Shown here: positions 21,945-33,249 of the stretch, one piece after another
How the letters are laid out: every line of letters begins with the position of its first letter
Position numbering within the stretch: position 1 is the stretch's first letter
Assembly (NCBI RefSeq): GCF_040712315.1
Contig: NC_134016.1
Span: forward strand, 23,446,390-23,510,389
Origin: Castanea sativa
Lineage: Eukaryota; Streptophyta; Magnoliopsida; Fagales; Fagaceae
Direction: 5' to 3'
DNA length: 64,000 nucleotides
Notes under the pieces: model-generated
What the model was told of the DNA's origin: nothing
The model's database searches: none
Seen by the model: the letters and a program-made list of their open reading frames with translations, nothing else
Program-made: the position numbers and the translations under genes

Positions 21945-22491
21945 TGATGATGCACAAAAATCATCAGTGAGTTGATTATCTGTGCACGTGCTAATGGGAG
22001 TACCTGAAGTACAAAAGAGAAGAACCAAATAGAGAGCACCGGTGTGGTGTCGGCCAAAGATCCTCCCAAAGTTAAGTCAGTGATAGTAAAATCTCCAAGA
22101 ACTCAAGAGTGCAAGAGCTAGGGAGAATACCGTACCTCAAGAAGGTTAGGGTCTATGGTTTATATAGTAGTGGAGAGTTGACCCGAATCCCTTGATATGG
22201 GGAGAATTTCCTTATAGAGAGAAGGATCCCAAGATATTAGGGATCGCCTTCCCATATATAGGAGATCTAATTATGTGGTAGGATCTTTGGTTGTGATGAT
22301 ATATGAGTGGACCCCACACAAGTTCCTTGAGAAACCCTAAGGTGATGGGTCGTTTCAACTGGGGGTTGGATTGTCACCAGACCTAACCTGACGGCACAAG
22401 GGGTTTGGTCATCCCCTTGGGATTGGTTTGGTGTAAGGCCGACGATCAGATGAGGAAGGTTTAGTCGATCAATAAAAAACTATCCTTATCA
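21945..22491 (-). repeat. 3' LTR of the gypsy element
   Basis: A 547-bp LTR. The adjoining GCTGCCCCCTACTCC (22492-22506) is the complement of a purine-rich primer for plus-strand synthesis, which fixes the element's - orientation. This LTR is uninterrupted and shows what the other LTR looked like before the solo-LTR insertion. Confidence 0.9.
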
Positions 22492-22917
22492 GCTGCCCCC
22501 TACTCCGTGAGTCGTCGAAGTAACCGATGGGTCGTGGAGTATGTTGCCATAAATGCCTTGCCTCAGTGTCCTGCATCATAAATAGGGGTAATTATGTCCT
22601 TTTGTCAGGGCTAGGGACATGTGTTGCTTTTTAATTTGGGGAGCCAAGCGTAGTGAAACTTCATTTTTCGCGCCAGATTGTCCTATAAATAGTCCAATGT
22701 CGTTATTGTCCTCATTATTTGAATATTTTCCATTTATGATCCTAGAGCCCATTTGTCGGTCCTTCTCTTTCGTTGGTTTTCTTCACATTCATATGTTTTA
22801 GGTATGCCTTGTCAGTCTTATTTTATATTTTTTGTTTTTGTTCTTTCTCCATTGTTAGTTACATACTTAGGAGGTAGAGTACAATCGTAGTTTTCATTTA
22901 TCGCTTATAGGTAAGAG

Positions 22918-25040
22918 ATGTATGGAGATAGTGAAGCGATGAGTGATTGTACACCGTCAGCCCGTATGGGTTTGGACGTCGACTTGTCCAGTCATTCTAG
23001 GCTTGAGTCTATGTCAAAGGATTCGTCGGTTTTTGACAGGGAGTCAACGTCCAATCCTCAATCTGAGGAAGCTAGTCCCTCTGGGCGACTTCCTAGGGAG
23101 TTTGTTCTTCCTGGCCACTAGTCAATTCATGATTTCCTAGTTGATATAAGCGACGAAGTTTTCAGCAGGTTGAGGCCTTGCTTTCAAATTCCCGACGATG
23201 TGCCCATTAGGAAGGGTGATAAAAGGGAGAAGTGTTATACTAGAATCTCGTTGGATGTGGGCTTTTACGAGACTGCCTTCATCTGGGCTTTGTCTGCTCC
23301 TGTCCTCCATGCATCGTCGGTTAGTAGCTTACATGGGTGTGTTTATTAGTTAGATTGCCCCCAATGCTTGGAGGATATTCATTGGGGCCAAGGTGCTGTG
23401 GGGTCAGCTTAGTGAAGGTCATCGGTCCCTAACTTTAAAGGAGTTCTTCTATTGTTACAAACCCTAGGAGATCCCTAGGTCTAAGGGTTTCTATAATTTC
23501 GTGTGTCGTCGAGCTGCCCTAAGGTAGATATCTGATATGCCTGACTTCGATTGTTAGTGGAAGATTAGGTTCTTTATGTAGGGGTCAATTGGGTGTGTCG
23601 TCCCGACGAGTGGGATAGCATAGGGTCTTTTTACGACCATTCTTGGGGATTTTTGAATAAGTCAGGTGAGTCTTCGATATATTCTGGGTCATCGGTTTGT
23701 GCTTTCTATTTAACTGATGTAGCTCTTTTGTTTGTTTCAGCTACAGTTTGTTCAACAATCCTTCCTGAGCAAGAGGCCTTTTTGGAAAGGGTTTTTGAGA
23801 TACCTTTTGAGGAGAGGTCTTGGAAGAGGCTCATCAACTTGGACACTTTTCATGCATTTTGTGGTGGATCCATCCCTTTTGAGGAAGCCCGACAATTGGA
23901 TCGAGTCTCGAGAGTTCATAAGAACTTTTGTCTATCGCCTTTACTTTGTTTTAGTCTGAACCTCCCACTTTTTAACTTATTCGTCAGTTTCAAAGATGAA
24001 TTCCTTAAAGAAAAAACAAGTTGTGAAGAATAAGTAGGAGGAGATCAAGAAGGTTGCTGCGTTGAGGGCTCAAGGTGGGGGATCGTCGGCCTTACCCTCT
24101 CACGCATCCAAGAAGAGGAAGTACTCTTTTAACCTTCAGCCTTCAGGAAAAGGTTCTATTGGTCCCTCCATTCGTCCGGAAACACACGAGGTTGTCACTG
24201 ACGCTTTTCGCCATAGGATTGGGAAGGGTCTTATAACTTCCCAAGGCCCTATCGCCCCTTCTCCTTTTCCTTTGCTGGTGAAGGATTAGGAGTATGAAAT
24301 GGACACTGCCCGTTCCATTGTCCAGGATGCTGATTTGGGCGAATGCTCGAAGCATGAGACTGACCCTTTGGGTGACTCTGGTCTCTATGACATGATGAGG
24401 GTAAGTTGTATTTCCATTCCATTCATCCCTCTTTCGATTACTTTCATCCCTTTTTGACCCCTTTATTTTACTCGTCCCCTTTTGACTCAGATTCGTCCCT
24501 TTTCTGTCAGGGTTTGGTGAGGATGTGGGCTTTGCAAATCCATTGTGCTTCGCATGAGGCATCGGTCAAACGCCTGAAGGATCGTTTGGAGTCTAAGGCA
24601 AATTTCCTGAAGAAATTCAAGGAATCTTCTCGAACCCTTGGTCAAGAGGCGATAAACTAAAGGCCAAACTCAGTGGGGTGACTCACCAAGTTGACGAACT
24701 GGTGAAGGAGAATACCAACTTGAAGTCCGAGGTTGTTGCGCTTCATGAGCACATGGATAAGGTAAAGGAGGAGGCCATTGAAGAATTCCAAGTGTCCCAA
24801 CCCTATTTCAATGAGATGAGAGGTTATTATGGGGACGACTTTGAGGACTTCCACAAGCAAGTCATCCTTATGTTCCTAGACTTGGACTTCTCCTAGATCT
24901 AGATCAAGCTCAGCACCCTGACGAATCTAGCTGCTGAGCCTATTCCTAACGATATGGAGACCGATGAAAGGGTGCTAGTAATCGACGAACCTAGTGATGT
25001 GGTCGACGATCCCAAAGACCCTCAGGAGCAAGCCAATAAC
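22918..25040 (+). pseudogene. Spliced antisense ORF of the gypsy element (Transposase_28-like plus coiled coil)
   Basis: On +, opposite to pol, a frame from ATG 22918 gives a Ser/Asp-rich N-terminus. It is followed by FSRLRPCFQIPDDVPIR and GFYETAFIWALSAPVLH, then KGFYNFVCRRAALR and WKIRFF, resembling the 'putative gypsy type transposon' family (PF04195). Introns fit at 23666-23740 (GTGAGT..TTTCAG) and 24401-24510 (GTAAGT..GTCAG), with a possible third near 23932-23990. Downstream exons give an amphipathic coiled-coil stretch (KRLKDRLESK, VDELVKENTNLKSEV) and the conserved-looking YYGDDFEDFHKQV tail. In-frame stops (for example TAG at 23119) and a break near 23340 mark it as decayed. Such antisense genes are known near the 3' LTR of Tat elements; their role is unclear. 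Confidence 0.65.
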
Positions 25041-25370
25041 TCCTTGCTGATCTTTAAAAAACTTTGTTTTTCTGTATTTTTCTTCTTTTCTTAGTCTTTG
25101 GGTTGTAATTTAAAAACAATGATGGTGCCCTATGTTGGGCTTAGGCTACTTTTACCCTTTGTTTTGGGTTGATACTTGGATTTTTCATTAATTTTATAAT
25201 GTTTTATTTTTACTTTGTAGTAATATTTCTATTGCGTTTTGTACACAAGTGTTTGTGCTCGTTGGTTTATCTTGCATCAACTAACTTTTATTTAGTCATC
25301 GGTTTGGAGGTACTATTGTAGAGTGTTGGGCACCTATTGTCCCTTACCCCTAGGTAGGAGTTTGGGTTTT

Positions 25371-25773
25371 GATAAGGATTAGATGCTCGAGGGCATCCTT
25401 GATCATCGGTCCACCCTGTAGGTAGGACTTACAATCTGATAAAGATTAGGTGCTCGACGGCATCCTTGATCGTTGGTCCATCTTGTAGGTAGGACTTAGG
25501 ATTTGATAAAGATCAGGTGCTCAAAAGAATCCTTGATCGTTGGTCCATCCCATAGGTAGGATTTAGGATTTGATAAGGATTAGGTGCTTGAGGGCATCCT
25601 TGATCGTCGGTCCATCCTGTGGGTAGGACTTAGGATTTGATGAGGATTAGGTGCTCAAGGGCATCCTTGATTGTCGGTTTGCTCTTTAAGTAGGGCTTAG
25701 GATCTGATAAGGATCAGGTGCTCGAGGGCATCCTTGATAGTTGGTTTGCCCTTTCAGTAGGGCTTTGCTTTTA
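25371..25773. repeat. 67-bp minisatellite, six copies
   Basis: Units start at 25371, 25438, 25505, 25572, 25639 and 25706. Each opens with GAT(A/G)A(A/G)GAT and contains GGTGCTCGAGGGCATCCTTG or a close variant. It lies between the antisense ORF and integrase. There are no unique spacers, so it is not a CRISPR. Confidence 0.92.
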
Positions 25774-26029
25774 TAAACCTTTCTTCATTGTAGAAGATAA
25801 TAATAATTCCATTTGAAAATAAACTAAATAAAATGTTGATAACTTGCTGTTTAATCAGCCAAAAAATCGGTTTGTCAACTACTTAAACAAAAACTTAAAG
25901 AAAAAGCAATAACATAAGCTGCTATTGATGCATTATTGATAGTATCTACTAAGGTGCTTGGTATTCCAAGGATGGTGCAACCTTTTCCTGTCTAGCATTT
26001 CCAAGTAGTAGGTGCCCTTCTTGTTGCAA

Positions 26030-27165
26030 TCAACAATTCTATATAGGTCTTCTCAGTTGGGTCCTAACTTCCCTTGTGTGGGATCTTTTGTGGCTGTGGT
26101 TACTTTCCTCAAGACAAGGTCCTTGTTGTTGAAGTCTCGAGGCTTCACCTTGGCGTTATAATGCTTGGCCATGAGGTCTTGGTATCGAGTCATTCGTAGT
26201 TCAGCAGCTGCTCTTACTTCATCCAATAGATCCAAGTCAGACAAATCATTTCTTTGTTCTTCCCTTCATCATGGTGAGCTATCATATAGCTTGCTACTCC
26301 TACTTCCGTGAGAATGACAACTTCGCTCCTAAATGCTAGACAAAATGATGTTTCACCTGTGGGTTTCTGAGCAGTTGTCCTATATGCCTTTAGGGTGCTT
26401 GGTAGCTTATAAGCCATACCCACTTTGCCCCCTCAAGCCGAGTCTTGATTAGTTTGAGGAAGAATTGGTTTGTAACCTCAACTTGCCCATTGGCTTGCAG
26501 GTGGGCGAGTGAAGAGTAATGGTTCTTAATCCCCCATTGCTTGAAAAAGTCTCTGAACGCGTCGTTGTCGAATTGCTTTCCATTGTCAGAGACGAGGACC
26601 CTAAGAATTCCGAATCAAAAAATGATGCCCTTCTAGACGAAGCCATGGACATTTTTCTTCGTGATGGTTGCTAGTGGTTCTACTTCTATCCATTTGGTTA
26701 AGTATTTGATCCCCACCACAAGGAACTTGAGTTGCCACATTGCCATTGGAAAGGGTCCCATGATATCCAGTCCCCATTGAGCGAAATGTTAGGGGTGTTC
26801 ATTAGGGTGAGCAGTTCTGATGGTTGCCTTATGATATTGTTGAATCGTTGGCATTTGTCACATGCCTTCACGTAGGATTGAGCATCCTTCTACATTGTAG
26901 GACAATAGTACCCTGCTCGTATGAGTTTATGGACCAATGATCGCGCCCCTGAGTGGTTTCCACACACCCCTTCATGGATTTCTCTAATGACAAAGTCCAC
27001 TTCGTCGGGGATTAAACACATTAGGTATGGTCGGGAGAAGCCTTTCTTGTATAACACATCTGCTATTAGCACGAAGCGTGCTGCCTGCATCTTTAATCGT
27101 CGGGATTTGTTGCGATCTTTGGGAATTGTCCCATTCTTGAGGTAGGAGATGATTGGAGTCATCTA
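26030..27165 (-). pseudogene. Gypsy integrase
   Basis: The N-terminal part (27162-26890) has the zinc-binding style HEGVCGNHSGARSL with H and C spaced as in the H2C2 finger. The core region (26640-26450) reads out of frame; the DNGKQFD-like segment is opposite 26580. The C-terminal part (26423-26053) gives YRTTAQKPTGETSF and LRMTRYQDLMAKHYN, as in plant gypsy integrases. At least two frameshifts. It would insert element cDNA if intact. Confidence 0.75.
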
Positions 27166-27179
27166 GTCAACACCTTTTG

Positions 27180-27690
27180 GTATCATCTGTATCTCCAATT
27201 CCTCAATGGTGGGGGATTGCTAAGTGAAGGATAGGACTTGACGACTAACCGTCATGTGTTCTGTGGATGTGGCTTTAGCCAATCGATCGGTATGCTTATT
27301 TTCTTATCTTGGGACTTGTATGAATTCTACCGCAAAGGCTTGACTCGCCCATCTTTTAATAAGGTCGAGATATCTTTTCATTCACTTTCCCTTGGCCTCG
27401 TAATCCCCATTGATGTGTCCGATGACAACCTAAGAGTCGCTATGAAGGACAACTGATGAGGCCCTAGCTACTTTGGCCAAATTGAGCCCTGTGAGAATGA
27501 CTTTGTATTTGACTTCATTGTTGGTCGTCGGGAACCAGAGTCGGACGACACATTTGATGATGTCCCCTTCAGGGGATTAAAGGGCTACCCCCAGGGGATT
27601 AAAGGACTACCTTGACCCCTCCAGCATGTTTGTTGGATGACCCGTCTGTTTGAACCCTCCAAGTGGTTTCCCCCTAGTCATTGGTTTTGC
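27180..27690 (-). pseudogene. Second RNase H-like domain (RVT_3/aRH type)
   Basis: The - strand between RNase H and integrase gives TDGSSNKHAGGVKVVL, SPEGDIIKC, FPTTNNEVKY and ILTGLNLAKVA, the opening of the extra RNase H found in Tat elements. A 21-bp tandem duplication at about 27560-27607 inserts stops. The presence of this domain is the main ground for the Tat assignment. Confidence 0.7.
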
Positions 27691-27725
27691 CCACTGTAAA
27701 CTTTGCGATGAAGTTAGCTAAGGCT

Positions 27726-27748
27726 AGTTTCTCAACAAAAAAAAAAAA
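27726..27748 (+). mobile_element. Tail-only insertion (23 bp) with 15-bp target duplication
   Basis: The insert AGTTTCTCAAC(A)12 lies between perfect copies of AAGTTAGCTAAGGCT (27711-27725 and 27749-27763). The non-A part resembles the CTATCAAC(A)n tail of the LINE ending at 7197. It sits between the two RNase H segments of the gypsy element, so it is younger than that element. Confidence 0.65.
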
Positions 27749-27773
27749 AAGTTAGCTAAGGCTTGGGCCTTGA

Positions 27774-28030
27774 TTACAGGTACTGTATATCAAACTCACT
27801 CAGCTCTATTGCCCACAAGACCAATTGTTCGGCGGCTTCTAGATTGTCCATTATTTTTTGGAGGGGTTTGTCTGTCTGAACCACTATGGTGTGTGCTTGG
27901 AAGTATGGCCTAATCTTGTGAGCCCCTATGATCAAAGTGAAGGCTAACTTTCCCAAGGGGGGGATATTTTTCTTTTGCCCCCCTAAGTGCCTAGCTAGTG
28001 TAGTACACCGGCAATTGCACGGGATCTTCC
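27774..28030 (-). pseudogene. Gypsy RNase H domain
   Basis: The - frame reads LGKLAFTLIIGAHKIRPYF, then HTIVVQTDKPLQKIM and LVLWAIELSEFDIQY, the usual RNase H/connection segment following plant gypsy RT. Near 27960-28030 the frame breaks in a G-rich tract. Confidence 0.75.
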
Positions 28031-28032
28031 TC

Positions 28033-29000
28033 TTAGATCAGGGCTGAATTGAAGGTTGTGGGGGATACGGCCAAGCAAAGGGAAAGCTCTTCATCAGGTT
28101 TAGATAGACATAGGAGCGGTGGGGACGCTAAGTATGGCTTCAGCTCCCCGAATGCCCTTTGACATTCGGCGGTCCATTCAAAAGCTTTCTTTAGGATTTT
28201 AAAGAATGGTAAGCACTTATCCGTTGCCCATGAGACGAATCTGTTGAGTGTCGTGACCCTTCCATTTAGGCTCTGTATCTCTTTGATGTTCTTCGGGGGG
28301 CTTATCCCTAGGATTTCTCGGATTTTGTCAGGATTAGCTTCGATACCCCTTTGGGACATCATGAAGCCAAGGAAATTCCTCGATGACACCCCAAACACAC
28401 ATTTGCTAGGATTGAGCTGCATACCATAAAGGCAAAGAGTTTCGAACATCTCCCTAAGATCATTCAGGTGGTGTTCTTCTTCCTTGCTTTTCACTAACAT
28501 GTCATCCACATATACCTTGACATTCCGTCCAATCTATCGGACGAACACCTTGTTTACGAGCCTTTGGTACGTTGCCCCCGTATTCTTCAATTCGAATGAC
28601 ATGACCCTATAGTAGAAAAGGCCTTGACTTGTGACAAACGACGTCTTTTCTTGATTAGACTCTTTAAGCTTGATCTGATTGTAACCAGAAAAGCATCCAT
28701 GAAGCTCAATAATTGGTGTCCAGCCATCGAGTCTACAAGGAGGTTGATCCGTGGGAGGGGTAATTATCCTTTGGATAGGCTTTATTTAGGTTGGTGAAGT
28801 ACACACACATCCTCCACTTCCCGTTTGCCTTCTTAACCATTACCACGTTGGCCAATCATTCAGGATAGTAGACTCCTCTAATGAAGCTAGCATTCAGCAA
28901 CTTATGAACTTCTTCGGCTATAGCTTTGTCCCTTTCTTGTGCGAATACCCTTTTTCTTTGTCGGACGAGTGGAAACGATGGGGAGATGTTGAGCTAATGG
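28033..29000 (-). pseudogene. Gypsy reverse transcriptase
   Basis: The catalytic YVDD box (complement of 28501-28512) is intact and followed by MLVKSKEEEHHLNDL, LNPSKCVFGV, FLGFMMSQRGIEANPDKI and the RFVSWATDKCLPFF thumb. Upstream blocks (28560-29000) are recognisable but broken; a stop (TAG on -) lies eight codons before YVDD, probably from CAG. Confidence 0.8.
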
Positions 29001-29293
29001 ACCATGATCTTTGGGTCAATCCCGAACATATCCTCATGGCTCTAGGCTGTTTCTGATCAAAGAGTTGGCTTGCGCGCCGACACGAGTGATCCTATCTGGA
29101 TGCTCTTCGTCCTGGGAGACAGTTTCCAATCCCTCCGTCGGTTCTACATTCACTCACCGCTCTTCAATGTTCATGGTAGTCATCTGTTCGTCCATCTCCA
29201 GCATGGCTATTTAGTATTCTCTGGCCGCAATCTGATCTCCACGAGCCTCTCTTATTCCACACTCCGTAGGGAACTTTAGTAGTAGGTGGTATG

Positions 29294-29660
29294 TCAATGT
29301 GGTTGCCTCCATGCGTTGAGCGTTGGTAGCCTGATGATGGCATTGTTGGCCGACAAGTAATCCACTACCAAGAAGGTGACATCCTTAGTGATTTGTTGGG
29401 GATAGGTGTCGATGGTGACCAGTAATGTGATGGATCCAACAAGCATGACCTTCGTTCCGCCGAAGCCCACCAGAAGGACGTTTGATGGCACAAGTCATTC
29501 TTTACCAATCCTCATTTGTTGAAAGGCTGGATAATAGAGGATATCGGCTGAGCTTCAATTGTCCACCAGGACCTGTCGGGTATTGAAGTTCACTATGTTC
29601 AGATTAATCACCAAAGCATCATCGTGGGGGTAATGGAGTTGTTGGGCATTTTCCTCGGTG
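29294..29660 (-). pseudogene. Gypsy aspartic protease
   Basis: The - frame gives RQVLVDN, a stop, then SSADILYYPA: the D-N/T-G active-site triad has its glycine codon turned into TGA (29555-29557). The following frame reads VGFGGTKVMLVGSITL and NAIIRLPTLNAWR, which fits the protease flap and C-terminal part. Confidence 0.7.
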
Positions 29661-29796
29661 AAGTTGATCATTGGGTCATCCATCTGAGTGAACTTGGGTG
29701 GACGACCAATGAGTTGGATATTTTGCACCATTTGTAGGTAGGTCTTTCTGGCCTTCCTTGAGGATCCAACCATCGTGCTTCCCTTAACAATCACCC

Positions 29797-31159
29797 TTAT
29801 CTCTCCAAGCAGGGCCCTGGGTCGTTCTTTGACTTGCAGTTTGGCTTTTGCTCCCTTGGTAGGTTTTCTCCTGCCTTTTCCCACCCTACAAACCATTCTA
29901 ATTTTCCTTGCTTAATGAGGGCCTTTATTTGTTGCTTTAGTTCATAGCAATTGAAGGTGTCATGTCCATGGTCTTGGTGGAAGCGACAGTACTTATTCTT
30001 GGGCCTTTTGTTTGGGTCGTCCTTTAACTTATCAGGCCACGTCAAGGCGGGGTCATCTCTAATCTACATCAGGGTTTAATCAAGCAGAGTGAAATTGGCA
30101 ATTTGTCTCGGCGGGGTTGTTCATCCCTCTTATCACTTGTTCGGTCTAACTTTCTTCCCCTACTAGGATGGGGATCATCATGTTTCTCTCGCTTCTTTTG
30201 TCCGTCTCCTTTAGCGATCACGGCATCCTCGGCATTCATGTACTTTGTGGCTCAGTATAGCACATTAGCCATGGTCTACGAATCATTCTTGTAAATAGAG
30301 AATAAGAACATTCCAGATCGGAGTCCATTAGTGAAGGCTGTGACCAGGACCTTATCGTCAGCTTTGTCGATTAGTAGTGCCTCCTTGTTTAATTGAGTGA
30401 CATACGACCTCAAGCTTTCGTCATCCCACTGTTTGATGTTCAGAAGGCTTGTTGAAGACCTCTTGTATTGCTGACCCCTAATGAAATGTGTGACAAAGAG
30501 CTCACTTAGTTCCTTGAAGGTTGAGACGAAATTAGGGAATATTTTGCTGAACCATATTGGGGCTGGTCCTTTGAGTGTGGTGGGGAAGGCTCTGCACATG
30601 ATCTCATCCTAGACCCCTTGTAGGTGCATGAGGGTTTTGAATGACTCCAGGTGGTCGAAGGGGTCCCTCGATCCGTTGTATGCTTCCACTTATGGCATTT
30701 TGAACTTGCTTTGAAGGGGGAAGGTTGTGACTAGTGCGATGAAGGGGGAGTCAGTACAGTGGACTAGTTTGTCCAAACTAGTGGACACCTGACCCCTTAG
30801 GGCATTCATCATCATGTTCATCTTTTCTTTCATTGTCTGCATCTCTTGTGCCACGTGCACCGCGCTGACCCCCAACTCAAAGGGATGACTGGTATCCCGC
30901 TGGTCTCGTTTACTAATGACATTGCTTCCTCTTGGTTGTCCCTCTCTTGGTGATTGTTCGTCAAGAGACGATTGTTGTTGCGTCTGTCTCTATCCTGTCT
31001 GTTATTCTGAACATTTGGCTCCTGATTATTCCACTACTCCAATTGTCGTTCCAACTCATGGTTCCACTAGGTGAGTTGTTCAATCGCTATGGCAAAGGTT
31101 TTCACCTACCTCTCCAACGCGCTAGGCAGGTTCCCAATCTCTTGGTTAGTGGTGGCCAT
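29797..31159 (-). pseudogene. Gypsy gag
   Basis: A start at 31159 (MATTNQEIGNLPSALE) follows the 5' LTR by about 80 nt. The retrotransposon gag domain spans 30599-30276 (FPTTLKGPAPIWFSKI, ELFVTHFIRG, DESLRSYVTQLNKE). A finger-like CRFHQDHGHDTFNCYEL lies near 29990. Several stops and frame shifts separate these blocks. Confidence 0.75.
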
Positions 31160-31240
31160 TGATCATGTCAGGACCATACAACTCTTTTTCTTTGAAACGA
31201 CGACATGACTTATCACTCTTTCCCCACAGACGGCGTTAAC

Positions 31241-33192
31241 TGATGATGGACAAAAATCGTCAGTGAGTTTAACGTCCACGCACATGCCATTGGATGTACC
31301 TAAAGAATAAAATAGAAGAACCAAACAGAGGGCACTGGTGTGGTGCCAGCTAAAGACCCTTCGAAGGTTAAGTCAGTGATAGCAAAATCTCCAAGAACTC
31401 AAGAGTGCAAGAGTTAGGGAGAATTCACGTACCTCAAGAAGGTTAGGGTCTGTGGTTTAAATAGTAGTGGAGAGCTGACCCAAATCTTTAATACGAGGAG
31501 AATTTCCTTATAGAGAAAAGGATCCCAAGATATTAGAGATCACCTTCCCATATATAAGAGATCTGATTGTATGGTAGGATCTTTGGTCGTGCTGTGCAAG
31601 TAGTTTTCATGTAGGATATATGAGTGGACCCCACGCAAGTTCCATGAGAAACCCTAAAGTGATGGGTCGTAGGGATTGGGGGTTGGATTGTCACCAGACC
31701 TAACCCAATGGCCCATAGGGTCGGTCAAGTTAGGGTTTGTGCCCCTAAAATCCAATTTATTGGTATGTTCTAAATAGTTAAATTATTTAATTATATGAGA
31801 CTATTTGTAAATGAACTAATTGGAAATTATTATAGTCATTGAGATGCATTGTATGTGATTTAGTTACAGAAGATATAAATTACAAATTCCTTGTAAACTC
31901 AAAATATAGTTTGTAGTCGGTGATGGAATTGGGCGTTTCATCTGCGAAGATTATAATGCATCAACTAAGATGGTTTGTCTTGATCATGGAAGTGGAGACT
32001 TTTAGTTGATGTGTTGATATGTCTTAAGTATGTAAGACATATTGAACCGGACCGCTGTGAGATTAAGTATTCAATTAACAACTATCACCTGAATAATTAA
32101 TCTCACGACTTCTAATTTCATAGACTCTCAATCCTGAAAGGATAGTGAACCCGATCATGAAATGTAGGTTACTTTGATATATCAGGAGTGAGATTTAGTT
32201 TAATGGTCAAAATCTCAGTATGTTGGGTAACCACACGTAGTGTTGAGTGAAGACATATTCTCAAAATGGAATCCATAATCTCTTTGACACGAAATATCCC
32301 ATTGAGATAAGTTTAATGGAAACTAGTTATTCATGACTGACCACTTTAGTAAAGAGTTACTAAAATTTATATTTATTGAAATTAGATTTCATAAATATGA
32401 ATAACTAAAAGATTAAACCAAGTACTCAAGAAATAAAATAGTTGTTTACAAAGTGACAGTTTATTATGACTTTGTTTACTATGGATATTTCATGAAGGGT
32501 CAAATGATATCATATTAGAGTCTTGGAAAATAATTTATTAATAAGGCCTAGAGTACAATTATATTTCCATAGTGGTATTTGTTATATAATTAATGGTAAC
32601 TTTGAACTTGTCAAAAGTTGACAAATAAGTCTGAAGCCCATTGGAGCTAGAGTTTTATTAGTCCATTTGGTCCCATCCCAGGCTACACACTTAAGCCCAA
32701 TTGGGCTAGCCCAAAAGGCTAACCCAATTAGATAATCAGTTTTTATTTAATAAGAGTTATTAAACAAAGTAACTGTCAAGGTAGTTAAAACGTATGTATG
32801 ATTAAAAGAAGAAAAAACAGTTTTTCTCTACAAGGATTTTGAATACACTTTTCTTTTGGAAAATCAACGTACTTAAGAATTGATTGAGAAACCACTCATC
32901 TTGGGAACCATGTGGAATTGGGACAAAGATTGAAGGTATTCTCAAGTCTTATTTTTTTAATTTTACTGCATCAAGGTACGCTTTCTCTTCTTTGTTCTAG
33001 AATTCAAGGTTATATGTTATCTCTTATGAATGAAGTAGATTTTTGTGTTGCTTCTGTTGTGGGTTTTGTATGAGATGCAAAACCAGTTTTTCCATCAGGT
33101 CATCCCCTTGGGATTGGTTTTGGTATAAGGCCGATGATCAGATGAGGAAGGTTCAGCTTCCCGTGTTGATCAATCAAAAATTATCATTATCA
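31241..33192 (-). repeat. 5' LTR of the gypsy element, interrupted
   Basis: LTR sequence 31241-31727 resumes at 33103 and ends at 33192; a 1370-bp foreign LTR sits between. The adjacent sequence inside the element (31220-31240) gives GCCGTCTGTGGGG on -, the common region beside the primer-binding site in this lineage. Confidence 0.88.
31728..33097. mobile_element. Solo LTR, 1370 bp, nested in the gypsy LTR
   Basis: It is flanked by perfect GGTCA duplications (31723-31727, 33098-33102). The undisturbed gypsy LTR on the left has GGTCATCCCC once at this place, which proves insertion. The insert starts AGTTAGGGTTTGTGCCC and ends TTTTTCCATCA. No second LTR, primer site or coding region is present, so it is a solo LTR left by LTR-LTR recombination; the family is not identified. 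Confidence 0.85.
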
Positions 33193-33219
33193 ATATTAAA
33201 CCACAGTTTTATATATATA

Positions 33220-33249
33220 CTAGCCTCTAAGCACACGCGTTGCGCATGC
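33220..33249 (-). mobile_element. Helitron-like 3' terminus (reverse)
   Basis: On - a hairpin (GCATGCG ... CGCGTGTGC, two internal mismatches) is followed by TTAGAGG, CTAG and then T. It lies 27 bp right of the gypsy insertion point. The body would extend rightwards; its 5' end was not found. Confidence 0.4.

Larger units (their letters stand above)
21945..33192 (-). mobile_element. Tat-lineage Ty3/gypsy retrotransposon, complete but decayed
   Basis: LTRs at 21945-22491 and 31241-33192 (the latter split by a solo LTR) both begin TGATGATG and end TATCA. A perfect 5-bp target duplication ATATT flanks them (21940-21944, 33193-33197). On - the order after the 5' LTR is a GCCGTCTGTGGGG primer-site region, gag, protease, RT, RNase H, a second RNase H, integrase, a 67-bp minisatellite, an antisense ORF and a polypurine tract (complement of 22492-22506). 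Double RNase H, a long 3' region with tandem repeats and an ORF antisense to pol are typical of the Tat group (Ogre/Retand relatives). Stops and frameshifts in every domain make it inactive as sequenced. Confidence 0.9.

Noticed and set aside
25371..25773. Possible CRISPR array
   Set aside because: Units are contiguous 67-bp diverged repeats without unique spacers, inside a plant retrotransposon.
28244..29279. + frames opposite the gypsy RT
   Set aside because: Shadows of pol; no domain of their own, unlike the antisense ORF at 22.9-25.0 kb.
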